Shown here: in pieces, positions 7,561 through 14,971 of the stretch
Numbering within the stretch: the first letter of the stretch is position 1
Layout of the letters: each line of letters starts with the position of its first letter
Source of the DNA: Pseudomonadota bacterium
GTDB lineage: Bacteria; Pseudomonadota; Gammaproteobacteria; Acidiferrobacterales; Acidiferrobacteraceae
Direction: 5' to 3'
Length of the DNA: 18,931 bases
NCBI GenBank assembly: GCA_021795255.1
Contig: JAJYPQ010000030.1
Location: forward strand, 1 to 18,931
Position numbers and translations under genes: made by a program
The notes under the pieces: model-generated
What the model saw: only the letters and a program-made list of their open reading frames with translations
Told to the model about the DNA's origin: nothing
Databases searched by the model: none

Positions 7561-9009
7561 TCAAGGCCCCACAAGGCGCGCGGCCCCCGTATACCAGGCG
7601 GCCAATATATGCGGAATGGCAAGCCCCAGAACCACTACCAGCACCAGATGCACAAACGGCGCAAGCAGTGAGGATGGTGTCGGTATCCGCGCGCCATCGG
7701 CCGCGCCAAACACCATCGCCTGGGTGCGCCGGAAGATGGCGGCGAACGCGACGCCAAGCGCGATGAGCAAAAGCGGTACCGACCAGGGAGCCTCGCGCGC
7801 GGCGGCAATCAGGATCAGAAACTCGCTTGCGAAGATTCCAAATGGCGGGGTCCCGACGATGGCAAGGCTGCTCGCCATGAGCGTCCAGCCGAGCGCCGGA
7901 TTACGGTCCACGATGCCGGTAATACGATCCATGTCCTTGGTGCCGGCCGTCTGTGCCACCTGTCCATTCGTGAAGAATACCGAAGACTTCGTGAGTGAAT
8001 GGGCGGTCATATGCAGCAGCGCCGCGAACGTGGCAAGCGGGCCACCCAGACCGAATGCGAACGTGGCAAGCCCCATGTGCTCAATCGAGGAATACGCAAA
8101 CAGGCGCTTTAGGTCGCGCTGGCCGCCCAAAGAAAAGGCGCCGACCAAAACGGAGACCAGTCCGAAACCTATCATGAGTTGCCCCGGCCAATCTGCCATG
8201 GGGCCCCCGGAAGCGAGCGCCTTGAATCTTACGATGGCATAGAGCGCGACGTTCAAAAGCAGACCAGACAGCACAGCCGAGATCGGAGTCGGTCCCTCGG
8301 CATGGGCGCCTGGTAGCCATGTGTGAAGCGGGACGAGCCCGACCTTGGTGCCATAACCGACGATTAAAAACACGAAGGCCACCATCATGATCGCCGGGTC
8401 GAGCCGGCCCCTGACGCTATAGAGCCGCGTCCACAGAAGTGCTTGGTGGGGCCCGAGCACGGAATGCGCGGCAAAATAGACCATGATCGTCCCAAGTAGC
8501 GCCAAAGCGAGCCCGACACCGCACAGTATGAAGTATTTCCATGCGGCCTTGAGCCCGGCCGGCGTGCGATAGAGGCTTATGAGCAACGCGGTACTCAGGG
8601 TCGCGGCCTCCATGGCGATCCAGAGAACGCCGATATTATTGCAAAGGAGCGCAAGCAGCATGGCGAAAATAAAGACCTGATACATGGCGTGGTAAAGCCC
8701 CAGGCGCGCCGCGTTCAAATGACCCAGGCGCACCTCGGCTTGCATGTAGGTCTTACTGAACACCGATGTGGTCAGCGCCACAAACGCCGTCAGGTCCACC
8801 AGAAAGACGTTCAATGTATCCACGAAAAGCTCATGATGCCAGGCGGTAAAAGAGCCGCCGTCTAGCACTTGCACGGTCATGAGGCAGGCCGCGAAAAAAG
8901 TGGCGGCGCTCACGGCGATATTGCCGGAAAACCCGGCATTCCTTTGGCCCAGAGCGCCGAGGATGACAGCGCCCATCAGTGGGATCAAGATGATCCAAAG
9001 CAGTACCAC
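7561..9009 (-). CDS. hyfF: Hydrogenase-4-like antiporter subunit HyfF (NuoN/NuoM-like)
   Basis: A 482-residue, almost wholly hydrophobic protein of the Mrp-antiporter/complex I family (PF00361), expected to move protons or sodium through the membrane arm. The conserved charged residues are visible: glutamate 134 in LWIAMEAATLSTALL, lysine 222 in VGYGTKVGLVPLHTWLPGAH, and a lysine in AHSLTKSSVFF. The start is a GTG with GGGAGG seven bases upstream, two bases after the hyfE stop. It could be called HyfD by similarity alone, but the gene order, directly after hyfE and before hyfG, fits HyfF. Confidence 0.9.
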   Translation of the reverse strand: MVLLWIILIPLMGAVILGALGQRNAGFSGNIAVSAATFFAACLMTVQVLDGGSFTAWHHELFVDTLNVFLVDLTAFVALTTSVFSKTYMQAEVRLGHLNAARLGLYHAMYQVFIFAMLLALLCNNIGVLWIAMEAATLSTALLISLYRTPAGLKAAWKYFILCGVGLALALLGTIMVYFAAHSVLGPHQALLWTRLYSVRGRLDPAIMMVAFVFLIVGYGTKVGLVPLHTWLPGAHAEGPTPISAVLSGLLLNVALYAIVRFKALASGGPMADWPGQLMIGFGLVSVLVGAFSLGGQRDLKRLFAYSSIEHMGLATFAFGLGGPLATFAALLHMTAHSLTKSSVFFTNGQVAQTAGTKDMDRITGIVDRNPALGWTLMASSLAIVGTPPFGIFASEFLILIAAAREAPWSVPLLLIALGVAFAAIFRRTQAMVFGAADGARIPTPSSLLAPFVHLVLVVVLGLAIPHILAAWYTGAARLVGP

Positions 9010-9011
9010 CG

Positions 9012-9665
9012 TTAATCCTCCCGCCGCTCGATATGATTAATATCGAGGCTGTCGAATTGTTCACGGATATGAAAGAAAAACACCCCGAGGATAAATATTC
9101 CGACGATCACGTCCAGGGCGATACCGAACTCTATGACCATGGGCATCCCATAGGTGACGCTGGTGGCGACGAATATCAGGCTGTTTTCAAGAGCGAGAAA
9201 GCCTATGACCTGCGACAGGGCGGTGGCGCGCAGGATCATCATGAGCAGCGACAAGAGGACGCTTGCAAGGGCGATGCCGACGATCGCGTGGTTGGCGATG
9301 TGTCCGGCGGTTGCAATCGGCAGCGCGGCATTGAAGGCAAAGATCACAAGGCCAAGCCCAATCAGCATGACGGTGGGGATCTGCACAAGGCTTTCCCGGT
9401 CCCACTGCACGTCGAGGCGGCGCGCGAGGCGGCGCAGCAAAACCGGAACGAGCAGAATCTTCAGCAGACCCGTCAGTAGCGCCGAGGCGTAGAGGTGAGC
9501 GCTGTCGGTCGCATAGGCCACGATGGCGATACTAAAGGTCAGGATCGTGCCTTGCCACGCGTACAGGGTGATCAGGTTGGCGAGACGCCGCTGGGAAAGC
9601 ATGGCGAAGGCCACCAGCAAAAACAGCGCCGCGAGGAGATCAATAGGGGAGGACCATGGCGTCAT
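9012..9665 (-). CDS. hyfE: Hydrogenase-4-like membrane subunit HyfE
   Basis: A 217-residue membrane protein of the HyfE family; its N-terminal half has about four hydrophobic segments, and its C-terminal half recalls NuoK (LALENSLIFVATSVTYGMPM followed by a long hydrophobic segment). The start is set at ATG 9665 (MTPWSSPIDLLAALFLL). The frame stays open 34 codons further upstream, but that extension overlaps the end of hyfC and codes for a non-hydrophobic, cysteine-containing stretch unlike the family. With this start the length equals that usual for HyfE. The gene begins four bases after the hyfC stop, so coupling is likely. Confidence 0.88.
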   Translation of the reverse strand: MTPWSSPIDLLAALFLLVAFAMLSQRRLANLITLYAWQGTILTFSIAIVAYATDSAHLYASALLTGLLKILLVPVLLRRLARRLDVQWDRESLVQIPTVMLIGLGLVIFAFNAALPIATAGHIANHAIVGIALASVLLSLLMMILRATALSQVIGFLALENSLIFVATSVTYGMPMVIEFGIALDVIVGIFILGVFFFHIREQFDSLDINHIERRED

Positions 9666-9669
9666 GGCA

Positions 9670-10617
9670 TCAATGTCCAAAGAGATAGCGCACCAGTAGC
9701 CCAAGGACCGCGAGCAAAAACGCGGTCCCCAGGAACTCGGGGACGCGAAACAGGCGCAATTTGGCAAACAAGGTTTCGATCACGGCCAGCCCGCCACCGG
9801 CGGCGGCAAGCTTTGCCACCAAAAGCGCGTAGGCCATGGGAAGAGCGGCAAGACCGTGGCTTTGGGTGATGCCCCACGGAAAAAACAGCGCGGCCCCGAT
9901 GCCGATATAGACGAATAGCTTAATCGCGGATGCCCACTCGATGAGCGCCAGATAGCGGCCCGAGTACTCGAGGTTCATGGCTTCGTGGATCATCGTAAGC
10001 TCGAGATGGGTATCGGGATTGTCGACCGGCAGTCGCGCGTTTTCCGCAAGCGTCACCATGACATAGGCGGCGGCGGCGAACGCCATGCTCGGATAGAGCA
10101 TGGCGCCGTGGTGGGCGAGTTGACGGACGATGACGACAAGCGAGGTGGAGCCGCTGATCAAAGCCGGCGTAAACAGCACCATGAGCAGCGCGGGTTCTGC
10201 GAGAAATCCGACGAGCATCGCGCGACGCGCGCCCATGCTGCCAAAAGCGGTCCCGAGGTCCATGGCGGCCAGGGCCGCGAAGATCCGCGCCAAGGCAAAG
10301 ACCCCAGCGAGCGCGATGACGTCGGCCGCGCCCGCAAGCGGCAGACGGGTCGTGATCATGGGAACCATGGCGCCCGCCACTACCATGGTGGTAAAAAGGA
10401 TATAGGGCGTCGCGACAAACAATACCGAGGCCTCGTGGGCTACGATCGGCTGCTTACGCAAAAGCTTCGAGAGTTCGCGGTAGGGCTGGAGGAGGCCCGC
10501 GCCGACGCGGTTGGCAAGCCACGCCCGGCATTGGCGGATCCAGCCGGCCAGCAAGGGGGCGGCTACGATCACAAACAAGACCTGCACGACCTGGCGCACG
10601 ACAAGATTCATGATCAT
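9670..10617 (-). CDS. hyfC: Hydrogenase-4-like membrane subunit HyfC (NuoH-like)
   Basis: A 315-residue NuoH/HycD-family protein that joins the cytoplasmic redox arm to the proton-pumping membrane arm. Family features are the LLQPYRELSKLLRKQPI loop near residue 40-60 and LAENARLPVDNPDTHLE followed by TMIHEAMNLEYSGRYLAL, whose acidic residues are part of the quinone-site-derived E-channel in complex I. About eight hydrophobic segments are present. The ATG overlaps the hyfB stop in an ATGA arrangement, which indicates tight translational coupling. A second ATG two codons on is a minor alternative. Confidence 0.92.
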   Translation of the reverse strand: MIMNLVVRQVVQVLFVIVAAPLLAGWIRQCRAWLANRVGAGLLQPYRELSKLLRKQPIVAHEASVLFVATPYILFTTMVVAGAMVPMITTRLPLAGAADVIALAGVFALARIFAALAAMDLGTAFGSMGARRAMLVGFLAEPALLMVLFTPALISGSTSLVVIVRQLAHHGAMLYPSMAFAAAAYVMVTLAENARLPVDNPDTHLELTMIHEAMNLEYSGRYLALIEWASAIKLFVYIGIGAALFFPWGITQSHGLAALPMAYALLVAKLAAAGGGLAVIETLFAKLRLFRVPEFLGTAFLLAVLGLLVRYLFGH

Positions 10618-12626
10618 GGGGCAAGCGCGAGCAAGACGATGAGCGTGGCGAGCACAAACATGAGAGAGATGGCGATCCGCCGTGGGCGCAGGGCCGCAGT
10701 CCAGATGAATATCGTCTCAAAACCGCGCGCCGCCGGGCGATAGAGGTTTTCCCAAAACCGATCTTCCACGACGCTTCCATAGCGTGGCGTAAGGTCGTCG
10801 GGCGCCGGCAGGCGTCGCCGTACCGCCAAAAATGCCGTGAAAATGTTTCGGATGGGCTGCCCGAAACCTTCGGCGGTGTCCTGCATGCGCGCACCGACGA
10901 GAGGGTGACCACAGTTCCAGACGGTTGCGCGACGCGCGGCGCGTCCAGAACGGGCACGGAGCATCAGGATGGCGGTGCACGCTATGACGCCGAAGGCTAC
11001 CCACAGGACCACCGGTGCGTACCCGGCATGCGCCACGCCCACCCGGGCACCGGCGTAACTGACCGTGATCGGGGCATCGGCGCCTGTGAGCAGGCGCGCC
11101 GCCGGACGGATGAGCGCGATGACGCCTGCAGGCCACAGGCCGAGGGCCAAACACAGCAGCGCCAGAAGGCCAAGTCCGGCGCGCTCAAAAGGTCCAGACT
11201 CCACGGCGTGCGCAAGCCCCGCCTCGCGTGGTCGGCCCAGGAATACGATGCCGTAGAACTTCACCATCACATAACCGGCCAGACCCGCGACCAGCGCGAT
11301 CAGCGCGGCCCCAAGCGGTATGCCCATGGCGAGATAGGGGCGCGGCAGGGCGGTTGCCTTGAGGAACGACTGCAAGGTCAGCCATTCGGAGACGAAACCG
11401 TTGAGCGGCGGCACGCCGGCGATAGCGAGCGTGCCGATCAGCATCAAAAGCGCGGTTTTCGGCATGCGGTGGATAAGGCCGCCGAGTCGGCCGAGGTTGC
11501 GCTCACCGGTGGCGTGCAACACAGAGCCCGTGCCGAGAAACAAGAGACCCTTGAAGAAGGCATGGTTCAGACAATGATAAAGGGCGGCGATCAAAGCGAG
11601 GGCTGCCAGGGCTTTCAGGCCATAGGCGGAAAAGAGCAGTGCAAGACCGATCGCGGCGGTGATGAGTCCAATATTCTCGACGGAGGAATAGGCGAGCAGG
11701 CGCTTCATGTCGCTCTGCACAGCCGACGATAGGGCGCCCAAAAGAGCGGTCAGAAGCCCCACGGTAAGCACGGTCAGGCCCCACCATGGCGCCGGCGTCG
11801 GCAGTACGATGAAGGCCAGGCGTAGCAGTCCATAGATGCCGGCCTTCAGCAACACACTGCTCAAGAGTGCGGATATGGGCGAGGGTGCGACCGGGTGGGC
11901 CTGAGGCAACCACACATGAAGCGGCACGAGCCCCGCCTTGGCACCGAAACCGAAGAACGCCAGGAGGAAAACAAGGCCGGCGATTGTCGGATCGGGGTGT
12001 CTTGCTTGCAGGGCCGTGAAGGTATAGCTAAGGGGCGTGCCGATCGGGGTCTGTGCGATCAGGATCGCGAACGCCGCGACGATGGCGAGCGCCCCGATGT
12101 GCTCGATCAAGATATAAAGAAAGCCGGCACGGCGCGCGGCGCTCGTCCGATGGTCGGTGACCACCAGGAGGTAGGACGACAACGCCATGGCTTCCCAGGC
12201 GATCAGAAACGAGTAGGCGTCGGCGGCAACGAATACCAGGGTGAGACTTACCAGCAGGATGTGGTATTGCACGCCGATACGCGCGGCAACGGGATAGTGT
12301 TCGCGTGCCCGGTATCCGGTAAGATCGAGCGAGATCGCTACGGTCGTGAGGCCAAATAGCACCAAAAAAAGGCCCGACAAGGCATCCAGGCGCCCATGAA
12401 AGGGCAGACCCGGGAGGCCCAGAGGCGAGACCGTGGTAACCGGTGGTCCGTGGAGGGCGAGAAGGCCGGCCACTGCGACGCCCAGGGCGCCGAGCGCCCC
12501 CAGGGGAAAGATCAGCGGGGCGATACGTGGGACTTTGGGAATGAAAAGGCTCGCGAATGCCAAAAGCGACCACAGGATCAGGGCGCTTAGGATAAGCCCC
12601 CATGAAACCCCGATCGGCACGTACAT
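10614..12626 (-). CDS. hyfB: Hydrogenase-4-like antiporter subunit HyfB (NuoL-like)
   Basis: A 670-residue NuoL/HyfB-family ion-translocating subunit and the first gene of the operon. The antiporter core shows E145 in FLIAWEAMALSSYLLV, K230 in FGFGAKAGLVPLHVWLPQAH, K261 in the next helix, and a later lysine in NHAFFKGLLFLG. The C-terminal 150 residues include a cytoplasmic-looking section (RATVWNCGHPLVGARMQD) typical of HyfB/HycC and end in a last membrane helix. Length matches HyfB. The ATG at 12626 has GAGG 11 bases upstream. Its promoter must lie in the 98-bp gap shared with the divergent KfrA-like gene. Confidence 0.93.
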   Translation of the reverse strand: MYVPIGVSWGLILSALILWSLLAFASLFIPKVPRIAPLIFPLGALGALGVAVAGLLALHGPPVTTVSPLGLPGLPFHGRLDALSGLFLVLFGLTTVAISLDLTGYRAREHYPVAARIGVQYHILLVSLTLVFVAADAYSFLIAWEAMALSSYLLVVTDHRTSAARRAGFLYILIEHIGALAIVAAFAILIAQTPIGTPLSYTFTALQARHPDPTIAGLVFLLAFFGFGAKAGLVPLHVWLPQAHPVAPSPISALLSSVLLKAGIYGLLRLAFIVLPTPAPWWGLTVLTVGLLTALLGALSSAVQSDMKRLLAYSSVENIGLITAAIGLALLFSAYGLKALAALALIAALYHCLNHAFFKGLLFLGTGSVLHATGERNLGRLGGLIHRMPKTALLMLIGTLAIAGVPPLNGFVSEWLTLQSFLKATALPRPYLAMGIPLGAALIALVAGLAGYVMVKFYGIVFLGRPREAGLAHAVESGPFERAGLGLLALLCLALGLWPAGVIALIRPAARLLTGADAPITVSYAGARVGVAHAGYAPVVLWVAFGVIACTAILMLRARSGRAARRATVWNCGHPLVGARMQDTAEGFGQPIRNIFTAFLAVRRRLPAPDDLTPRYGSVVEDRFWENLYRPAARGFETIFIWTAALRPRRIAISLMFVLATLIVLLALAP

Positions 12627-12673
12627 GAACGCGGAAACCTCGCGAATGTTCGGTCGACGCCCGCGCGTGACCG

Positions 12674-12703
12674 ATTACAGTATGTAATGTAACATAACGT
12701 AAT
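12674..12703. promoter_or_regulatory. 30-bp imperfect palindrome in the hyfB / kfrA-like promoter region
   Basis: The site reads ATTAC..TATGT.A on one arm and T.ACATA..GTAAT on the other, centred at 12688/12689, in an otherwise GC-rich neighbourhood. Overlapping it on the minus strand are TTGCAT (12713-12708) and TACATT (12691-12686), 16 bases apart, a possible promoter for hyfB. KfrA of plasmid RK2 is known to repress its own gene by binding a long inverted repeat at its promoter. By analogy this is the likely operator of the downstream KfrA-like protein (inference), and it may also control the hyf operon. Confidence 0.55.
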
Positions 12704-12724
12704 ATAGATGCAAGAGGGCCTATC

Positions 12725-13258
12725 GTGCCACGTACGGGAATTACGAGAGAGCAGGTGTTCGCGGTTGCCGATCGTCTGGCGGATCAGGGGATTGCCCCGA
12801 CCGTGGCGATCGTCCGCAGCGATCTTGGCAAGGGTAGTTTCACGACCATCAATCAGCATCTGGGGGAATGGAAGGCCCTCAAATGGAAGGCTGAAGGCCT
12901 GACCGCCTCCTTGCCCCCTGCCGTCGAGACCAAGGCCCGTGAATCGCTGGCGACGCTCTGGGAGTTCGCGGCGCGCGAGGCCGGCCAGACGGTCGAGCGT
13001 ATTCGCGAGGCGGCGCTGCGGGATGTGAGCGAGATGCAGGAGGCCCTTGAGGACGCCCAACGTCAATGCGCGGCACTCGGGACCGAGCGCCAGGAATTGC
13101 ACAAACATCTGGGCAAGGCGCATCAGACGATTGCCACGCTCACCACTGAGATCGCACGACTGAGCGAATCGCTTGCCGCTTCGGCCGCGCGGCTCGAAGA
13201 TCTCGAAAGGCGACTGGACACGGTTTTACCCGATCATCCCGGCCCGCGATCCGCCTAA
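12725..13258 (+). CDS. KfrA-type DNA-binding coiled-coil protein
   Basis: A 177-residue protein whose first ~60 residues fit the KfrA N-terminal DNA-binding domain (PF11740): GITREQVFAVADRLADQG then VRSDLGKGSFTTINQHL, a helix-turn-helix-like arrangement. The rest (about 75-172) is a charged helix with heptad-like spacing, EIARLSESLAASAARLEDLE at the end, predicted coiled coil. Plasmid KfrA proteins are about 300 residues, so this is a short chromosomal relative. They act as nucleoid-like repressors that may help segregation; the role here is unknown. The GTG start has AGAGGG (12713-12718) six bases upstream. It stands alone, divergent from hyfB. Confidence 0.85.
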   Translation: MPRTGITREQVFAVADRLADQGIAPTVAIVRSDLGKGSFTTINQHLGEWKALKWKAEGLTASLPPAVETKARESLATLWEFAAREAGQTVERIREAALRDVSEMQEALEDAQRQCAALGTERQELHKHLGKAHQTIATLTTEIARLSESLAASAARLEDLERRLDTVLPDHPGPRSA

Positions 13259-13406
13259 CAGGCAGGGGACGCTCGGATGGCTTCCGGGGTGTCCGAGGGT
13301 CCTGATGCGAGGCGGGGGGTGCTTATAGGCACACGCCCAAGCTCGCGGATGCTCATGCATATCCGTTACCATATCGAGAATAGCGCTTTAACCCCCCCCA
13401 TTCGGC

Positions 13407-13434
13407 TTGACAGAGGCGCAGTCCCGTTTACAAT
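13407..13434 (+). promoter_or_regulatory. Sigma70-like promoter of tRNA-Gly / tRNA-Cys
   Basis: A perfect -35 TTGACA (13407-13412) and a -10 TACAAT (13429-13434) are separated by 16 bases. The predicted start near 13441 is about four bases before the mature tRNA-Gly end. This near-consensus promoter is typical of stable RNA genes. An eight-C run lies just upstream (13392-13399). Confidence 0.8.
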
Positions 13435-13444
13435 GCAACGGTCT

Positions 13445-13519
13445 GCGGGAATAGCTCAGTGGTAGAGCACAACCTTGCCAAGGTTGGGGTCGCGAGTTCG
13501 AATCTCGTTTCCCGCTCCA
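13445..13519 (+). tRNA. tRNA-Gly (anticodon GCC)
   Basis: A full cloverleaf is visible: the acceptor stem GCGGGAA pairs with TTCCCGC, the D arm contains GCTCAGTGGTAGAGC, the anticodon arm is CAACCTTGCCAAGGTTG, the T loop is GTTCGAATC, and the encoded end is T-CCA (13516-13519). It lies 44 bases before tRNA-Cys and probably shares its transcript. Confidence 0.97.
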
Positions 13520-13563
13520 CCCCCTTACCCTGAAACCGGGTCCCCCGTCCTACATACCACCTA

Positions 13564-13637
13564 GGCTGGGTGGCAGAGTGGTGATGCAGCGGCCTGCAAA
13601 GCCGTCAATGCCGGTTCGATTCCGGCCCCAGCCTCCA
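13564..13637 (+). tRNA. tRNA-Cys (anticodon GCA)
   Basis: The cloverleaf has acceptor stem GGCTGGG pairing with CCCAGCC, anticodon arm CGGCCTGCAAAGCCG, T arm GCCGGTTCGATTCCGGC, and an encoded CCA end. A Gly-Cys-Leu(UAA) tRNA order is well known in enterobacteria (glyW-cysT-leuZ); here a broken tRNA-Leu(UAA) follows, but in the opposite orientation. Confidence 0.97.
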
Positions 13638-13979
13638 TCTATCCGATCGGGATTCCAAGTAGCGACTTTTCGGGTGACACGAACGCGCTCGGGATTTTCC
13701 CCTATCACCATCGGGGACATACCTTTCTTGCCAAGATGATCTCTGGCCGCAAGTCCCGTGGTGCTCGCGTCGCGGTATCTCTTAAGCCACCCAAGATAAC
13801 CGTCTGCAGGCGACCGTCAACAAAATCAGTCGCAAGCGGGTTGCTTGTGAGTTTTCGTCGCGCGAACGCATGCAAAGACGAGATCACCCGGGTTTAAGCC
13901 CGTTTGGTGACTCGCGGTGGCGAACTCGCGCGCGAGCGTCCACCTACGCTGGTGGGGATGAGGAGGCTCGTTGGTTGTC
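13638..13979. other. Gene-free spacer with several hairpins, between tRNA-Cys and the tRNA-Leu fragment
   Basis: No convincing gene is seen on either strand. Inverted repeats are: CAAGC/GCTTG (13833-13847, followed by TTTTCG); a longer one, TCACC-CGGG, loop TTTAAG, CCCG-TTT-GGTGA (13884-13910); CTCGCGCGCGAG (13925-13936); and CCACC/GGTGG (13940-13955). The last two lie just beyond the 3' end of the minus-strand tRNA-Leu fragment and could have helped end its transcript. No T-run is present. Confidence 0.5.
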
Positions 13980-14038
13980 TGGTGCCCGAGGCCGGACTCG
14001 AACCGGCACATCCTTACGGACGAGGGATTTTAAGTCCC
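13980..14038 (-). other. tRNA-Leu(UAA) 3' half: attachment-site scar at the island edge
   Basis: On the minus strand the sequence begins in the anticodon stem (GGGACTTAAAATCCC, anticodon TAA), continues through the long variable arm (GTCCGTAAGGAT), the T arm (GCCGGTTCGAGTCCGGC) and the acceptor 3' strand CTCGGGC with ACCA (13980-13983). The expected 5' half, beginning GCCCGAG, is missing: upstream bases are unrelated A/T-rich sequence. Tyrosine integrases commonly cross over in the tRNA anticodon region and leave such a 3' fragment at the far end of the inserted element. The orientation places the element to the right (coordinates above 14038). It cannot yield a working tRNA. Confidence 0.85.
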
Positions 14039-14382
14039 AAAAAAGCCCTTTTTGGAACTGCGCCTTATAAAAGAATCCGTGCAAACACAACGATATACTG
14101 TATCGCACCGTATCGTTCGGTATCACTGTTTCGTGGAGCAAGTGGAGCAAATTTGGAGCAAAGAATTTTCGAAATGACGACCGCAAGACACGGGTTGAGC
14201 GGCGCCTGACGCCGGCCGGAAGGTGTGGGGCGGCAAGGCGCTCTGGCGCACGGGAGGCGCGTGAAAACGCCCTCGAGCGCCCATCTCAGTCGTGGCGAAG
14301 GGGGTAATGTAAGCGGTGCGCGAAAACAACTTCAAAAATTCGCAAGCTGTATAGGCAGGCCATCAGAATTTTTGAGCGGCCC
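14039..14382. other. Gene-free stretch at the island edge
   Basis: It contains the direct-repeat arrays at 14100-14161 and otherwise no convincing gene. The frame on the plus strand that runs through the tRNA fragment into this stretch (13904-14209) gives the VPEAGLEPAHPYGRGI peptide, a translation of the complement of tRNA-Leu and not a protein. Confidence 0.5.
14100..14161. repeat. Two short direct-repeat arrays near the attachment site
   Basis: GTATC occurs at 14100, 14110 and 14120, exactly 10 bases apart. TGGAGCAA follows at 14134, 14143 and 14154, spaced 9 and 11 bases. Arrays spaced by about one helical turn, 60-120 bases from a tRNA crossover point, look like arm-type integrase or excisionase binding sites. 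The repeats are directly visible; the function is inference. Confidence 0.6.
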
Positions 14383-14766
14383 TCAGGGGCGGGAGCTATT
14401 GGTCGCGCCGGGCAGCGGGCGCCGGCGCAAGGATTCTCGTTTCGTGGGGCGTCCCCGGCCGCGACGACACGGGCTGGGGCGGTCGGCCACACCCCCCACA
14501 TTGCCGGCCGAACCCCCCATTCGGGGGGCAATGTGGCCGATTCGGGGGGCAATGTGGCCGGCCAAGGGTGGCGGCGGGACGGGCGTGGATGCAATCGTGA
14601 ACCCGGCAAGCCAGGTCTCGGCAGCGTCTAAATCCCAACGACGAAACTTGCTGCCGGGGGCACGCATATAGGGCGGCACGGGCGACCCGGCGCTGATACG
14701 CATCTTGAGCCGCGCGGCGCTGATGCCAAGCAAGGCGGCCACCTCTTTATCTCCCCCGATACGCAT
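14383..14766 (-). CDS. AlpA/excisionase-like small DNA-binding protein
   Basis: A 127-residue basic protein. Residues about 1-55 (GGDKEVAALLGISAARLKMR, then SKFRRWDLDAAETWLAG) look like the winged helix-turn-helix of the AlpA/Xis group, which directs excision or regulates integrase genes of islands and prophages. A Pro/Gly-rich linker follows, containing the repeated GHIAPRI unit, and the end has an AT-hook-like GRGRPTKRES, common in small DNA-binding proteins of mobile elements. The ATG at 14766 is preferred since GGAG lies six bases upstream; an in-frame GTG four codons earlier is possible. The location close to the attachment scar fits the role. The specific function is not proven. Confidence 0.6.
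   Translation of the reverse strand: MRIGGDKEVAALLGISAARLKMRISAGSPVPPYMRAPGSKFRRWDLDAAETWLAGFTIASTPVPPPPLAGHIAPRIGHIAPRMGGSAGNVGGVADRPSPCRRGRGRPTKRESLRRRPLPGATNSSRP
14519..14560. repeat. Two perfect tandem 21-bp repeats with flanking inverted copies
   Basis: The unit ATTCGGGGGGCAATGTGGCC plus G occurs at 14519-14539 and 14540-14560. Just to the left, related sequence in inverse orientation is present (CCACATTGCCGGCCGAA near 14496-14512 and CCCCCC at 14513-14518). In the minus-strand gene each unit encodes seven residues, GHIAPRI/M. Multiple short terminal repeats are typical of IS21-like elements, and an istA remnant lies 3 kb away; a link between them is only a guess. Confidence 0.6.
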
Positions 14767-14906
14767 GGACCCCTCCACGGAAACGTCTGCCCATCCGCCT
14801 TTAGGCCCTGGGCTATTTTCGGGTAACGCTGGTTGCCGCGGGATAGGGTCGGTGCCAGGAGCGCGCGGCCTCTATGGGTGCCTGCTTGGCCTATCTTCTG
14901 GTTGCA

Positions 14907-14923
14907 TAGTGCGCAACGCGCTA
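14907..14923. promoter_or_regulatory. Operator-like palindrome beside the RHS breakpoint
   Basis: TAGTGCGCAACGCGCTA is an imperfect palindrome (TAG/CTA and GCG/CGC arms around CAA), followed by CATTGACAG. Such sites resemble operators of RelBE-type toxin-antitoxin operons, but no antitoxin frame follows: sequence changes to RHS repeat coding at about 14930. It may be a relic left at a recombination junction. Confidence 0.3.
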
Positions 14924-14971
14924 CATTGACAGGGCGCCACTCGCACCTATACCTACCAGAACCTGAACATC

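Noticed and set aside
9666..9767. N-terminal extension of HyfE by 34 codons
   Set aside because: It lies inside hyfC in another frame, encodes sequence unlike HyfE, and the shorter start gives the normal family length.
5486..12626. Calling the operon a functional hydrogenase 4 or formate hydrogenlyase
   Set aside because: The large subunit lacks the Ni-Fe ligands, and no ferredoxin, formate dehydrogenase or maturation genes are present in the window.
13870..14209. Plus-strand frames over the tRNA-Leu fragment (GLEPAHPYGRG-type peptide)
   Set aside because: This is the complement of a tRNA-Leu read as protein, a well-known false gene call.
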